Assembly (NCBI GenBank): GCA_964427915.1
Contig: CAYRWA010000077.1
Location: 1 to 43,798, forward strand
Direction of reading: 5' to 3'
Length of the DNA: 43,798 nucleotides
Origin: JAGLCW01 sp964427915
GTDB taxonomy: Bacteria > Caldisericota > Caldisericia > UBA6126
Shown: positions 9,288 to 16,969 of the stretch, piece after piece
Layout of the letters: every line of letters begins with the position of its first letter
Numbering within the stretch: the first letter of the stretch is position 1
The notes under the pieces: generated by a model
What the model saw: the letters and a program-made list of their open reading frames with translations, nothing else
Told to the model about the DNA's origin: nothing
The model's database searches: none
Made by a program: the position numbers and the translations under genes

Positions 9288-11853
9288 AAAAGCTCTTTTT
9301 ATTGATGGCAATCATTTATTTTATCGATCGTTTTTTGCTATCAAACACCTCTCAACCCCTGAAGGGATTCCCACCAATGCCATTTTCGGTTTTTTAAAAT
9401 CTCTTCTCAGACTCGTTCAATTGCAAAAACCGGACGTTCTTGCCGTTTGTTTTGATACTAAGGGAGGCACGTACCGATCAGATATCGTTCCTGAGTACAA
9501 AGCAAATCGACCCATTCCACCTTCTTCCCTGATTGAGCAATCTAAACATATCCGCGAGATTCTCTCCTATCTAGAAGTACCTTGGTTTGAGAAAGTAGGT
9601 TTTGAGGCTGATGATCTTTTGGCAACGTTTGCTTATCAGCTAACAGAAAAGAAGTATCAAGTTTACATTTATTCCGGTGATAAAGATCTGCTTCAAATCA
9701 TTTCTCCTACCATTCATGTATTGGTGCCTGTACTAAAACAAAAAGAACCACTAGAAGCAGATGAGCTATTTGTGTTTGAAAAATACGGCGTATATCCATC
9801 CCAAATTGTTGATTTTAAAGCCTTGGTAGGGGATCCATCGGATAATGTAAAAGGGGTGCCTAAAATAGGCCCAAAAACTGCTTCTAAGATGCTTCAAAAA
9901 TATTCTTCTATACAGGGTATATTAGATAGTTCTTCCAAAGAAAAAGAAATCTTGTTTCCCTGGTCAGAAACCCTGAAAAAAAATCAGCAGGTTATTCAAT
10001 TGCAAAAGGATGCTCCTATTAACTACCAAGAAAGCGACTTGCAATTTACTTCTTTTTCGAAAGAAAAGTGGATGCATGTATCCAATGAACTTTCTTTTCG
10101 TAGTTTACTGCGAGATATTCAGTCGATCAATGCACAGCTTTTTCAATCCACAGACCCCTCCAAAGAGAACCATTCCTCCTCCCAAGAAGTTATCGAAATA
10201 CTACCATGGAAAGAAACATCGACGGATCAAATAAAAAATGCGATTGCAACTGAAAACGACTGCGCCGTTGTGGTGGACGAAGAGAGTATTACCATTGCCA
10301 CTAAACAAGCTATGTACGCCGATACAATTTCTTCTCTGCTAGGTTCTAAAGATAAGACAGATAACCTCCTGGCGTGGATGAAAAATGAAACGATCCATAA
10401 ATGGGTGTTTGATGGAAAAAAAATGGGACATATTCTTCACTGGGATACCATCGAGAACTGTCAAAATGTAGACGATGCACAGCTTCTCTATTTTCTTGCA
10501 AAACCCAATACAAAACAGTATACAATGAAAGACTTTCAGATAGATACGCAAGAGGCCTCAGAAATTCCTCCCGCACAGTCTGTTTTGCACTATGCACCTG
10601 TGTTGCTAGAAGAAGTAAAGAAAATGGAAGAAATGGAACTGTATCTAGACACTGAAAAACCTCTGTCGCACGTACTGTACAATATGGAAAAAACAGGGAT
10701 TAAAATAAACGTACCATACCTTGAGAAGATTAAAAAAGAGATGCAAGATAAAATCGATCAGGTAACCCAAGAAATCTATGATCTTGCAGGGCAAGAATTT
10801 AACATTTCCTCTCCGAAGCAGCTTGGCTTTATCTTGTTTGAGAAAATGGGGCTTCCTGCAGGGCGAAAAACCAAAACAGGGTATTCCACAGACGCTGAAG
10901 TATTGGAAAGCATCCAAAGTACTTCTCCTATTGTCGAAAAGATTTTGACCTACCGAGAGTGTTCCAAAATGCTTAGTACGTATGTAGTCGGGCTCCAAAA
11001 AACAGCCAATCAACAGCATATGATTCATACGACCTATTTGCAGGCAGGGCCAGCTACAGGAAGAATATCTTCCGTGCACCCTAACATGCAAAACTTACCT
11101 TCTGATTCGCATTGGGGACAATATATTAAAGAAGCATTTGTTGTTCGAGAACCCGAGAATGTATTTATTAGTGCTGATTATTCTCAGATTGATCTCAGGG
11201 TTCTTGCTCATTACTCAGGCGATACACGAATGAAACAAGCCTTTCATGATGGAAAGGATATTCATGCTTGGACAGCTAGGCAGATATTTGGGATCGAAGA
11301 AAATCGAGAGGTTTCTAGAGATTATCGAAACATTGCCAAAACAGTTAATTTTGGGGTTATTTATGGAATGACCCCCCATGGATTATCCCAATCACTCCAT
11401 ATTCCAATGAAAGAAGCAAAACAGTTTATTGAAATGTATTTCCGAACGTTTCCAGGCGTTCAGGATTTTATCTACAAGGCTATTCAGTCTGCTAAAGATA
11501 GTGGTTACGCTATTACATTATTGGGAAGACGTAGACCTATTCCTGAGCTACAAAGTAGCAATCATCGCGTACAATCCTTTGGTGAACGTCTTGCAGTGAA
11601 TACTGTTATTCAAGGAACCTCAGCTGATATTATTAAAAAGGCGATGATATCTATCGATGCAACGCTTCGAGAAACGTTTCAAACCAAAATGATTCTACAA
11701 ATCCATGATGAGATTATTACAGAAGGCCCCATTTCTGAACAATCTGTAGTTCAAGAGTGGATCCAAAAAAGTATGACAACTACAACTTCCCTGGGCGTAC
11801 CTTTAATGATTCAAATGCATCATGGAAAGACATTGGCCTCTCTCAAAGTATGA
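9274..11853 (+). CDS. polA: DNA polymerase I
   Basis: A family A DNA polymerase for gap filling and Okazaki-fragment processing, 859 residues. I choose the TTG at 9274: AGAAGGAAG lies just upstream and the product then begins at the conserved ALFIDGNHLFYRSFFA. The frame does extend upstream to an ATG at 9229. Residues 1-290 are the 5'-3' exonuclease (FEADDLLATFA, YSGDKDLLQI, VGDPSDNVKGVPKIGPKTA). The middle region corresponds to the proofreading fold, but the Exo II and Exo III aspartates appear absent (FDGKKMGHIL), so it is probably inactive, as in Bacillus and Taq enzymes. Polymerase motif A reads DYSQIDLR (D635; the usual Glu is Asp at 640), motif B has K689, F693 and Y697, and motif C is HDE (811-813). 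It overlaps its neighbours on both sides, implying coupled translation. Confidence 0.96.
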   Translation: MNRAKKALFIDGNHLFYRSFFAIKHLSTPEGIPTNAIFGFLKSLLRLVQLQKPDVLAVCFDTKGGTYRSDIVPEYKANRPIPPSSLIEQSKHIREILSYLEVPWFEKVGFEADDLLATFAYQLTEKKYQVYIYSGDKDLLQIISPTIHVLVPVLKQKEPLEADELFVFEKYGVYPSQIVDFKALVGDPSDNVKGVPKIGPKTASKMLQKYSSIQGILDSSSKEKEILFPWSETLKKNQQVIQLQKDAPINYQESDLQFTSFSKEKWMHVSNELSFRSLLRDIQSINAQLFQSTDPSKENHSSSQEVIEILPWKETSTDQIKNAIATENDCAVVVDEESITIATKQAMYADTISSLLGSKDKTDNLLAWMKNETIHKWVFDGKKMGHILHWDTIENCQNVDDAQLLYFLAKPNTKQYTMKDFQIDTQEASEIPPAQSVLHYAPVLLEEVKKMEEMELYLDTEKPLSHVLYNMEKTGIKINVPYLEKIKKEMQDKIDQVTQEIYDLAGQEFNISSPKQLGFILFEKMGLPAGRKTKTGYSTDAEVLESIQSTSPIVEKILTYRECSKMLSTYVVGLQKTANQQHMIHTTYLQAGPATGRISSVHPNMQNLPSDSHWGQYIKEAFVVREPENVFISADYSQIDLRVLAHYSGDTRMKQAFHDGKDIHAWTARQIFGIEENREVSRDYRNIAKTVNFGVIYGMTPHGLSQSLHIPMKEAKQFIEMYFRTFPGVQDFIYKAIQSAKDSGYAITLLGRRRPIPELQSSNHRVQSFGERLAVNTVIQGTSADIIKKAMISIDATLRETFQTKMILQIHDEIITEGPISEQSVVQEWIQKSMTTTTSLGVPLMIQMHHGKTLASLKV

Positions 11854-12434
11854 AACCCTGTTTAATCGGGATTACAGGACGAATTGCTTCGGGGAAGTCC
11901 GTAGCAGCTACCTATATCTCTGAAAAGTATCATTTTCACTTGATTGATGCCGACAAGGTGGGGCATCAAATATTGGAAGAGCAATCTGTAATTGATGCCA
12001 TTAGGCATCGTTTCCCCCCTGCTTTCGATGTGTCGAGCGGTTCCATTCAAAGGGCCATTTTGTCAGATCTTGTATTTCAAGATCCCAAGCAGCTGCAAGA
12101 ATTGAATGCTATCACTTGGGCAGGTATTCTTGCAAGAATACTGGCGGAAATTGAACAACATCCGCGATCTGTCATTGAAGCAATTGGGCTTTTTCAGTCC
12201 AGTCTATACAAGAAATGTGATTGTACAATATATATTAGCTGTTCTTCCATCAATATCCAAAAAAGACTCCAGAAGCGGGGACTTACGGATGAAAAAATAC
12301 AGAAAATAGCAATGGCACAAAAAGATCATGCCGCCTCTATGCCACTTGCCAACATGGTCATCACAAACGATTCTTCTCTACAGGATTTTACTCAGAGTAT
12401 TGATCAGGCTTTGAGCAGTTTATTCTGCGTCTAA
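11850..12434 (+). CDS. coaE: Dephospho-CoA kinase
   Basis: Catalyses ATP-dependent phosphorylation of dephospho-CoA, the last step of CoA synthesis. It has 194 residues. The ATG overlaps the polA stop as ATGA (4 nt). The P-loop is GITGRIASGKS (residues 8-18), divergent from the usual GLTGGIGSGKS but with the Lys-Ser intact, followed by the LIDADKVGHQ substrate-site motif. The C-terminal part has the usual IYISCSSINIQKRLQKRGL lid segment and the AMAQ...ADMVI-like end (here LANMVITND). The polA-coaE linkage occurs in many Firmicutes. The last 15 nt overlap the convergent membrane-protein gene. Confidence 0.85.
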   Translation: MKPCLIGITGRIASGKSVAATYISEKYHFHLIDADKVGHQILEEQSVIDAIRHRFPPAFDVSSGSIQRAILSDLVFQDPKQLQELNAITWAGILARILAEIEQHPRSVIEAIGLFQSSLYKKCDCTIYISCSSINIQKRLQKRGLTDEKIQKIAMAQKDHAASMPLANMVITNDSSLQDFTQSIDQALSSLFCV

Positions 12435-12914
12435 AAAGTATTTTTTGAGACTTGGAAACAGTAAAAACCACAGAAGCAATGCTAGTATAACAGAGGATAC
12501 AGACAAGAGAACAGCTGTTATATAGTAGCCTATAAAGCCCGTTGATACAATTTCAATAACAATCGCAACAATCTCGTATACGACAATCAATGCAATTGCC
12601 CCTAGCAGCCATTTCCATTTGAACCGAAAGAAGGGCTGTATGCTTTTTATCTGCAAGGAAGAGGCAATTAAAGAAAAAAAGCACACAAGGGACAACGATA
12701 TTCCTCTGTAAGCAGGAATGCTGCGAAGATAAGGGGCTGTTTTGGCGCCATAGAAAAGCCCCAGGATGGGTTTTATAATCGATACTTTAAAAGCGATGTA
12801 TGAGGGGGCTATCGTATAGAATATGGCAATAAAAATGACCAGAGATATGAAAAACTTTATAAAAAATGAAGGGTTTAAAACAACGTTTATTGTTTTGTTT
12901 TTTTGTGAATCCAT
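12420..12914 (-). CDS. Four-helix membrane protein, translationally coupled to the exosortase
   Basis: A 164-residue hydrophobic protein with predicted membrane segments at about 20-42, 70-90, 101-121 and 127-153, a cluster of aromatic and basic residues between the second and third (FFRFKWKW), and a short cytoplasmic-type tail. The start is the ATG at 12914 with GGTGG 5 nt upstream. Its first 28 nt lie inside the end of the exosortase gene in another frame, so coexpression is likely. I do not recognise a family. By position it may be an exosortase-associated membrane protein, a type of partner known for exosortase H; this is inference. Its 3' end overlaps coaE by 15 nt on the opposite strand. 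Confidence 0.7.
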   Translation of the reverse strand: MDSQKNKTINVVLNPSFFIKFFISLVIFIAIFYTIAPSYIAFKVSIIKPILGLFYGAKTAPYLRSIPAYRGISLSLVCFFSLIASSLQIKSIQPFFRFKWKWLLGAIALIVVYEIVAIVIEIVSTGFIGYYITAVLLSVSSVILALLLWFLLFPSLKKYFLDAE

Positions 12915-13429
12915 GATAACCACCAAAGGAAATAGAGTACAATGAGCAGAATAAAGGTAATTTGGAAAACAAATACGTGGGCGTATTGAAAGTATTCACG
13001 ACTTGCGTGCCCTATATAAATGAGGAGGATAAGGCGTGCATAATTGAACACAAAGGTTGTAACAAAAGCTCCTATGACTCCTAAAAAACGTAGCTTTCCC
13101 TTTGTAGGATAAGAAATAATGAGAGCGGTCAGAATAAAGAAAGGATAGATACCTGTGCAATCTGGAATAATAGCAAACTTCATTTCGCTACCCGATTGAA
13201 GGGCTATCTGATTGCCTACTACAACAGTATCCAAACCAATCATTTGCAAACAACCATTGGTAAACTTGGTTGTAAATGCAAGTAGGGGATCTTGAATAAA
13301 AGGTAACAAACTGATTAATACCAATACAAGGATCCACATAAGAGACCAAAAAAGATATCTTGGAATCCGATTAGGACTTCCCGATGAATTACTTTTGGTT
13401 TTGCTAGTTTTTCTTTTCATGTGATTCAT
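12887..13429 (-). CDS. Exosortase/archaeosortase-family transpeptidase
   Basis: A minimal-length (180 aa) polytopic protein with the family's catalytic signature in order: Cys91 in IIPDCTGIYPFF, Arg132 in FNYARLILL, and His151 in YAHVFVFQ, each at a helix end. These enzymes are thought to cleave and anchor or transfer proteins carrying a C-terminal motif-helix-basic tail. The adjacent upstream gene on the same strand, the subtilase, carries such a tail. Residues 1-24 are basic and cytoplasmic; helices lie at about 26-48, 88-108, 114-140 and 150-172. The longest frame starts at ATG 13429, but no Shine-Dalgarno is present and a TATAAT overlaps that ATG, so the ATG at 13420 (177 aa) may be the real, leaderless start. 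The exact exosortase subfamily cannot be named from sequence alone. Confidence 0.85.
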   Translation of the reverse strand: MNHMKRKTSKTKSNSSGSPNRIPRYLFWSLMWILVLVLISLLPFIQDPLLAFTTKFTNGCLQMIGLDTVVVGNQIALQSGSEMKFAIIPDCTGIYPFFILTALIISYPTKGKLRFLGVIGAFVTTFVFNYARLILLIYIGHASREYFQYAHVFVFQITFILLIVLYFLWWLSWIHKKTKQ

Positions 13430-13433
13430 TATA
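13428..13433 (-). promoter_or_regulatory. Candidate -10 box of the exosortase gene
   Basis: A perfect TATAAT on the minus strand ends 7 nt before ATG 13420, the spacing typical of leaderless transcripts. The -35 region (TTTTAA/TTTTTA) is weak. Confidence 0.45.
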
Positions 13434-13465
13434 TAAAAAGGCTATGAAATTAAAAACGAAGAAAT

Positions 13466-13498
13466 AAAAAAAACGGGGAGATTGTTCTCCCCGTTTTT
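13466..13498 (-). terminator. Terminator between subtilase and exosortase
   Basis: An 8-bp GC-rich core stem (13474-13481 with 13486-13493), extended by A-T pairs and closed by a 4-nt loop, is followed on the minus strand by eight T. It would end the subtilase transcript, so the exosortase is expressed by read-through or from its own promoter. Confidence 0.88.
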
Positions 13499-13526
13499 GG
13501 AAAAGAAAGAATATGGAGGAAAGAGA

Positions 13527-16500
13527 TTAGTTGTTATGTATACGTTTTCTTAATACTAACGCTCCAGCACCAAGAAGAGCAAGCCCAACCAAAGCTAATA
13601 CAAAAGGATTGCTTACAGGGATAGGCTCTTCCACAGGAATATCGGTAAAACCACCAGAATATACGATGGCATACTTGACAGGTCCACCAGGAGCCTTAGG
13701 AAGAGAAGAAGGAACTACGCTAATACGGTATTTCCCCTTCATTTTGGGTTTATTGATAACAATGCGTTCCACATTGTTCAAGGTGTCTGTGCTGGTTGCC
13801 ATAGGAACAGAAACGTTAGGATCTTGGGCAGGAGGGGTACCAAATTGGTTTCCTCGATAGATAAGTCCGGCTGGATCTACTACAACTAAGTCGAGGTTAT
13901 GCTTTAATACTGGCCAAGAGTTTGGAGTAGCAGATTCATCTGTCCAGCAAAGGGTTACTTCAAAAGGAACCTCGGTGTTGTCTACATATACTTCATAGGT
14001 AACAACATCAGCATCAACACCTGTAATATTGTCGTCATATTTTTGAACTCTCGGTGGAATAGGGAATAGAGAATTGTATACATTCAAAAGACCCCAGCCT
14101 TGATTAGGATCGGCAATCGATGTGGTATCATTAAAGGTTTCGTCAACGCGTTGACCTTCTTGAATGATGTCGTATTGGTTGGGAGCGTCTTTTTCTGCCA
14201 TATTGGTAGCGCCGTGAATAAGAGTACCCTTAATAAGGGCAGCCGTGGGGGTAGGGGCAATATTTAGGTCTTCAACCTGTCTGTAGTATTGGCGAACAAG
14301 AGCTGCTGCACCGGATACAAACCCAGCAGAAACACTGGTACCACTCATGTAGGCATAGTCAGTATCGGGAAGATTGTTTGTGTAGTCATATTCATAGGGA
14401 TATTGAGTTTGTTTATCTTGGGCAGAACCTGGACGAACACCGTTGTACACAGATAATTTTCCAACAACCATGGTGCCCGGGGCAACCAGGTCTGGTTTGA
14501 TACGATTATCAGAGCTAGGTCCGCGCGTGCTGATAGCAGCCATACCAAATTTGCCAGTAGGATCATCTACAAGGCGTTGGCTAGCAATATGATCGGAATA
14601 ACCCCGCAGGATTTCTTCAGGGGATGCATTAAGAGGTAGTGGTTCGTTGGCATTGGCGATTAAATCGTCGCGAATAATACCAGACCATTCAGGGAGGTCG
14701 CCTGTGAGGAACAAACCAAAATTGGCCTGGGTAGAACCAGAGTCGCCATAGGTTAAATCATCGATCTCTGGGCGATAGTTTTCAGCAGCTCCAACCGTAA
14801 TTCCATTTTTGTTAGGGGCAGGAGCAAAGAATGTTTGGTTTTCACCGTCAACCCATGGATCGCCATAGGTCATATCGCCATTAATATCTCTTTGGACATC
14901 AACAATACCGTTTAAATCTCTGTCACGACCATTGTCACCAGCAGCCCAAACAGTAAGGAAATCTTGGTGAGCATATTGGAAGTGGTCCACAAATCGAGAG
15001 ATAGCGTTGTAGTCGTATGTGCTGAAAACGGGGGATCCGGGGTCGGGAGAATAGCCTTGACGAGTACGCAAGAAATAGAACCACCAGCTGTGATTTTGGA
15101 TTCTTGCACCAGCATTGTTGTATGCGTCAAGCATGGCCCAATGGACTGCTCCAGCGGCTCCAGCATAAGCAGGAGCTCCAGGATTATTAGGAGGACCTTG
15201 TTCGGGAGCATAATTGGTTCCTGATGGGTCAATAGGTCCAAATTCGGGACCATATACTTCACCACTTACCCAAGGGACATCGTGGAAGCTGGGGAAAGGA
15301 CCCGTAGGAGGAATATCTTCAGGAGGCAATGGGCTCATATCCCATTTATAAGGTACTTCATCTAGTATGTAGTAACCACAAGGAGCTCCGTCCAATCCAT
15401 CACAATCCCATAGGGCAGGTCGTGTTAAGCTAGGGTGAGTTTTGGCAGGTCGATCTTCGTTACGAGGGTGAAGATATTGATAAGCGTAGGTTGGATAAGT
15501 ACCGCCAGGCCAAAAGTCGTAGGTATCCCATGTTCGAGTGATTCTTTGTACAAAGAATCGTACGTTGGGGGCAACGCCTTTGTATTGTCCACCCGACATA
15601 GCACCACTACCACCAATAACACTAGTTACGTGGGTTCCATGACCCCATTCATCACAATAATTGGAGGGTCCACGAGCACCATTCCAATAGGCTCTTGCAC
15701 TGTTAAGATTGTACTCGAAACAGGTATTAGGTCGTGGAAACACTGCTGAATTAAACTGATTAGCACTTCCAGAATAACATAAGCTCCAACCACCATAAGA
15801 GGGACCATATCGAGTTGCATAATTACGTGCGTATGGAACTCGTCCAGAAAAATCTGAACTCAAGGCATTGTAACCTCCAGAAAGACCGCTATCAAAAACA
15901 GCGACAATTTCCCCGGTGCCATCTAACCGTACAGGAGTTTCCCCTTGGGTATAGGCTTGATCAACCAAGTGTACGCCAACAATTTGGCGTCCAATGTCGA
16001 CTTTTAGTTCGAGATTATCAGGAGGAAATTCTACACATTGAATGCTAGGAATAGCAGCTAACTTGTGCATGTTAAGCCAATTTAAAGTGACAACACCAAT
16101 AGAAAATGCGTTGTTTTCTGCAGAATTTGCACTTGTTAAATGACCATCTGCTAGTTCGTAAATTGTTTTTATCTCCTCAATAGGATCTACGCCACCCCAG
16201 AAGGAGACAAGAACATTCTGCCACTTGTCTTCGACGTGCATGTCAGGGGGGATTTTGAAAGCAGGTACATAAGGCATCATGGCAGATACATAATCTGCAC
16301 GTAGAATAGTACCTTTGTTAGCAGGAGTACAACGTACGACGTAGGCATTTTGATGATAGTATTCAACCAGTTCAATAGTATTTCGCTTTAGCTCATTAAC
16401 CCACTCCCCTTTGACAGGGGCGGTAAATTTGACCAAGTAATAATTGGGTTCGTTTACGTCGGAGTAATAGTTTTCTTCAAAACCCTCCGGAATCGTAACC

Positions 16501-16844
16501 CCAATGAAGGACTTTGTATCATCATTAGCGGGGTAAATGACACCACCGTTAATGTATACTGGATTCGGGTCGTTTAGTTGTGTAATGAGGAGATGGTCAT
16601 TTTTCATTTCCTCAAACTGAGGTTTCGTTGCTTTTCCGTAAAGATAAGCAGGGTACTCTTCAATTACTTCTAGTCCGTTGTCGATAGCCTTTTGTACATC
16701 GCTTGGATGTTGCTTATCTACTTGCACGTAAATCTTAGGCTCTGCTGCACCAATAGAGGTGTTAACATTTCCTAAAGTCCCAACAATGGGAGAGATTAAC
16801 AGAAATGCAATAACCAATACAAGCCATTTCTTAAAGTATCGCAT
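13527..16844 (-). CDS. Secreted subtilisin-family (S8) serine protease with C-terminal sorting-type tail
   Basis: A 1105-residue exported protease. The ATG at 16844 has GGGAGG upstream; the earlier in-frame codon at 16877 precedes the signal peptide and lacks a ribosome site. Residues 1-33 are a signal peptide, and about 35-290 form a long N-terminal region probably including a pro-domain. The catalytic domain has Asp318 (AVFDSG), His402 (GHGTHV) and Ser837 (SGTSVSA). A large insertion, rich in Pro, Tyr and Trp, lies between about 435 and 620. At the usual oxyanion-hole Asn the sequence reads AAGDNG (Asp637-Asn638). Residues 930-1066 form a beta-sandwich domain. The last 35 residues are a Pro/Glu linker, a hydrophobic helix and RKR. 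The exosortase-like gene follows on the same strand, suggesting it is the cognate substrate. Confidence 0.93.
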   Translation of the reverse strand: MRYFKKWLVLVIAFLLISPIVGTLGNVNTSIGAAEPKIYVQVDKQHPSDVQKAIDNGLEVIEEYPAYLYGKATKPQFEEMKNDHLLITQLNDPNPVYINGGVIYPANDDTKSFIGVTIPEGFEENYYSDVNEPNYYLVKFTAPVKGEWVNELKRNTIELVEYYHQNAYVVRCTPANKGTILRADYVSAMMPYVPAFKIPPDMHVEDKWQNVLVSFWGGVDPIEEIKTIYELADGHLTSANSAENNAFSIGVVTLNWLNMHKLAAIPSIQCVEFPPDNLELKVDIGRQIVGVHLVDQAYTQGETPVRLDGTGEIVAVFDSGLSGGYNALSSDFSGRVPYARNYATRYGPSYGGWSLCYSGSANQFNSAVFPRPNTCFEYNLNSARAYWNGARGPSNYCDEWGHGTHVTSVIGGSGAMSGGQYKGVAPNVRFFVQRITRTWDTYDFWPGGTYPTYAYQYLHPRNEDRPAKTHPSLTRPALWDCDGLDGAPCGYYILDEVPYKWDMSPLPPEDIPPTGPFPSFHDVPWVSGEVYGPEFGPIDPSGTNYAPEQGPPNNPGAPAYAGAAGAVHWAMLDAYNNAGARIQNHSWWFYFLRTRQGYSPDPGSPVFSTYDYNAISRFVDHFQYAHQDFLTVWAAGDNGRDRDLNGIVDVQRDINGDMTYGDPWVDGENQTFFAPAPNKNGITVGAAENYRPEIDDLTYGDSGSTQANFGLFLTGDLPEWSGIIRDDLIANANEPLPLNASPEEILRGYSDHIASQRLVDDPTGKFGMAAISTRGPSSDNRIKPDLVAPGTMVVGKLSVYNGVRPGSAQDKQTQYPYEYDYTNNLPDTDYAYMSGTSVSAGFVSGAAALVRQYYRQVEDLNIAPTPTAALIKGTLIHGATNMAEKDAPNQYDIIQEGQRVDETFNDTTSIADPNQGWGLLNVYNSLFPIPPRVQKYDDNITGVDADVVTYEVYVDNTEVPFEVTLCWTDESATPNSWPVLKHNLDLVVVDPAGLIYRGNQFGTPPAQDPNVSVPMATSTDTLNNVERIVINKPKMKGKYRISVVPSSLPKAPGGPVKYAIVYSGGFTDIPVEEPIPVSNPFVLALVGLALLGAGALVLRKRIHNN
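13530..13631 (-). other. C-terminal sorting-type signal of the subtilase
   Basis: Residues 1072-1105 show the three-part layout of CTERM signals: a Pro-rich motif (EEPIPVSNP), a helix of about 19 nonpolar residues (FVLALVGLALLGAGALVL) and a basic end (RKRIHNN). It resembles PEP-CTERM and IPTL-CTERM tails in layout but not in exact motif. Confidence 0.75.
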
Positions 16845-16905
16845 AGATACCTCCCTCTGAAACCAGAACAAAATCATAAAAATTCACACATAATGCTATG
16901 CTAAA

Positions 16906-16933
16906 AAGTTATTATAATTCAAGCTTTTGTCAA
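16906..16933 (-). promoter_or_regulatory. Candidate subtilase promoter
   Basis: A perfect TTGACA (16928-16933) is followed after 16 bp by TAACTT (16906-16911). A TATAAT also lies here, but only about 11 bp from the TTGACA. The leader would be about 55 nt. Confidence 0.5.
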
Positions 16934-16969
16934 GAATACTTGTTGTTTTTCTTTGGAAGAAAGCAAGCT

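Noticed and set aside
11757..11849. 31-residue N-terminal extension of CoaE inside polA
   Set aside because: Out-of-frame polA codons; ATG 11850 gives the canonical start next to the P-loop.
15435..15749. Plus-strand ORF of 104 aa inside the subtilase gene
   Set aside because: An antisense shadow with Thr/Ser-rich composition typical of complemented codons and no start signal.
16911..16933. TTGACA and TATAAT as one subtilase promoter
   Set aside because: They are only about 11 bp apart, too close for one sigma70 promoter; the 16-bp TAACTT was preferred.
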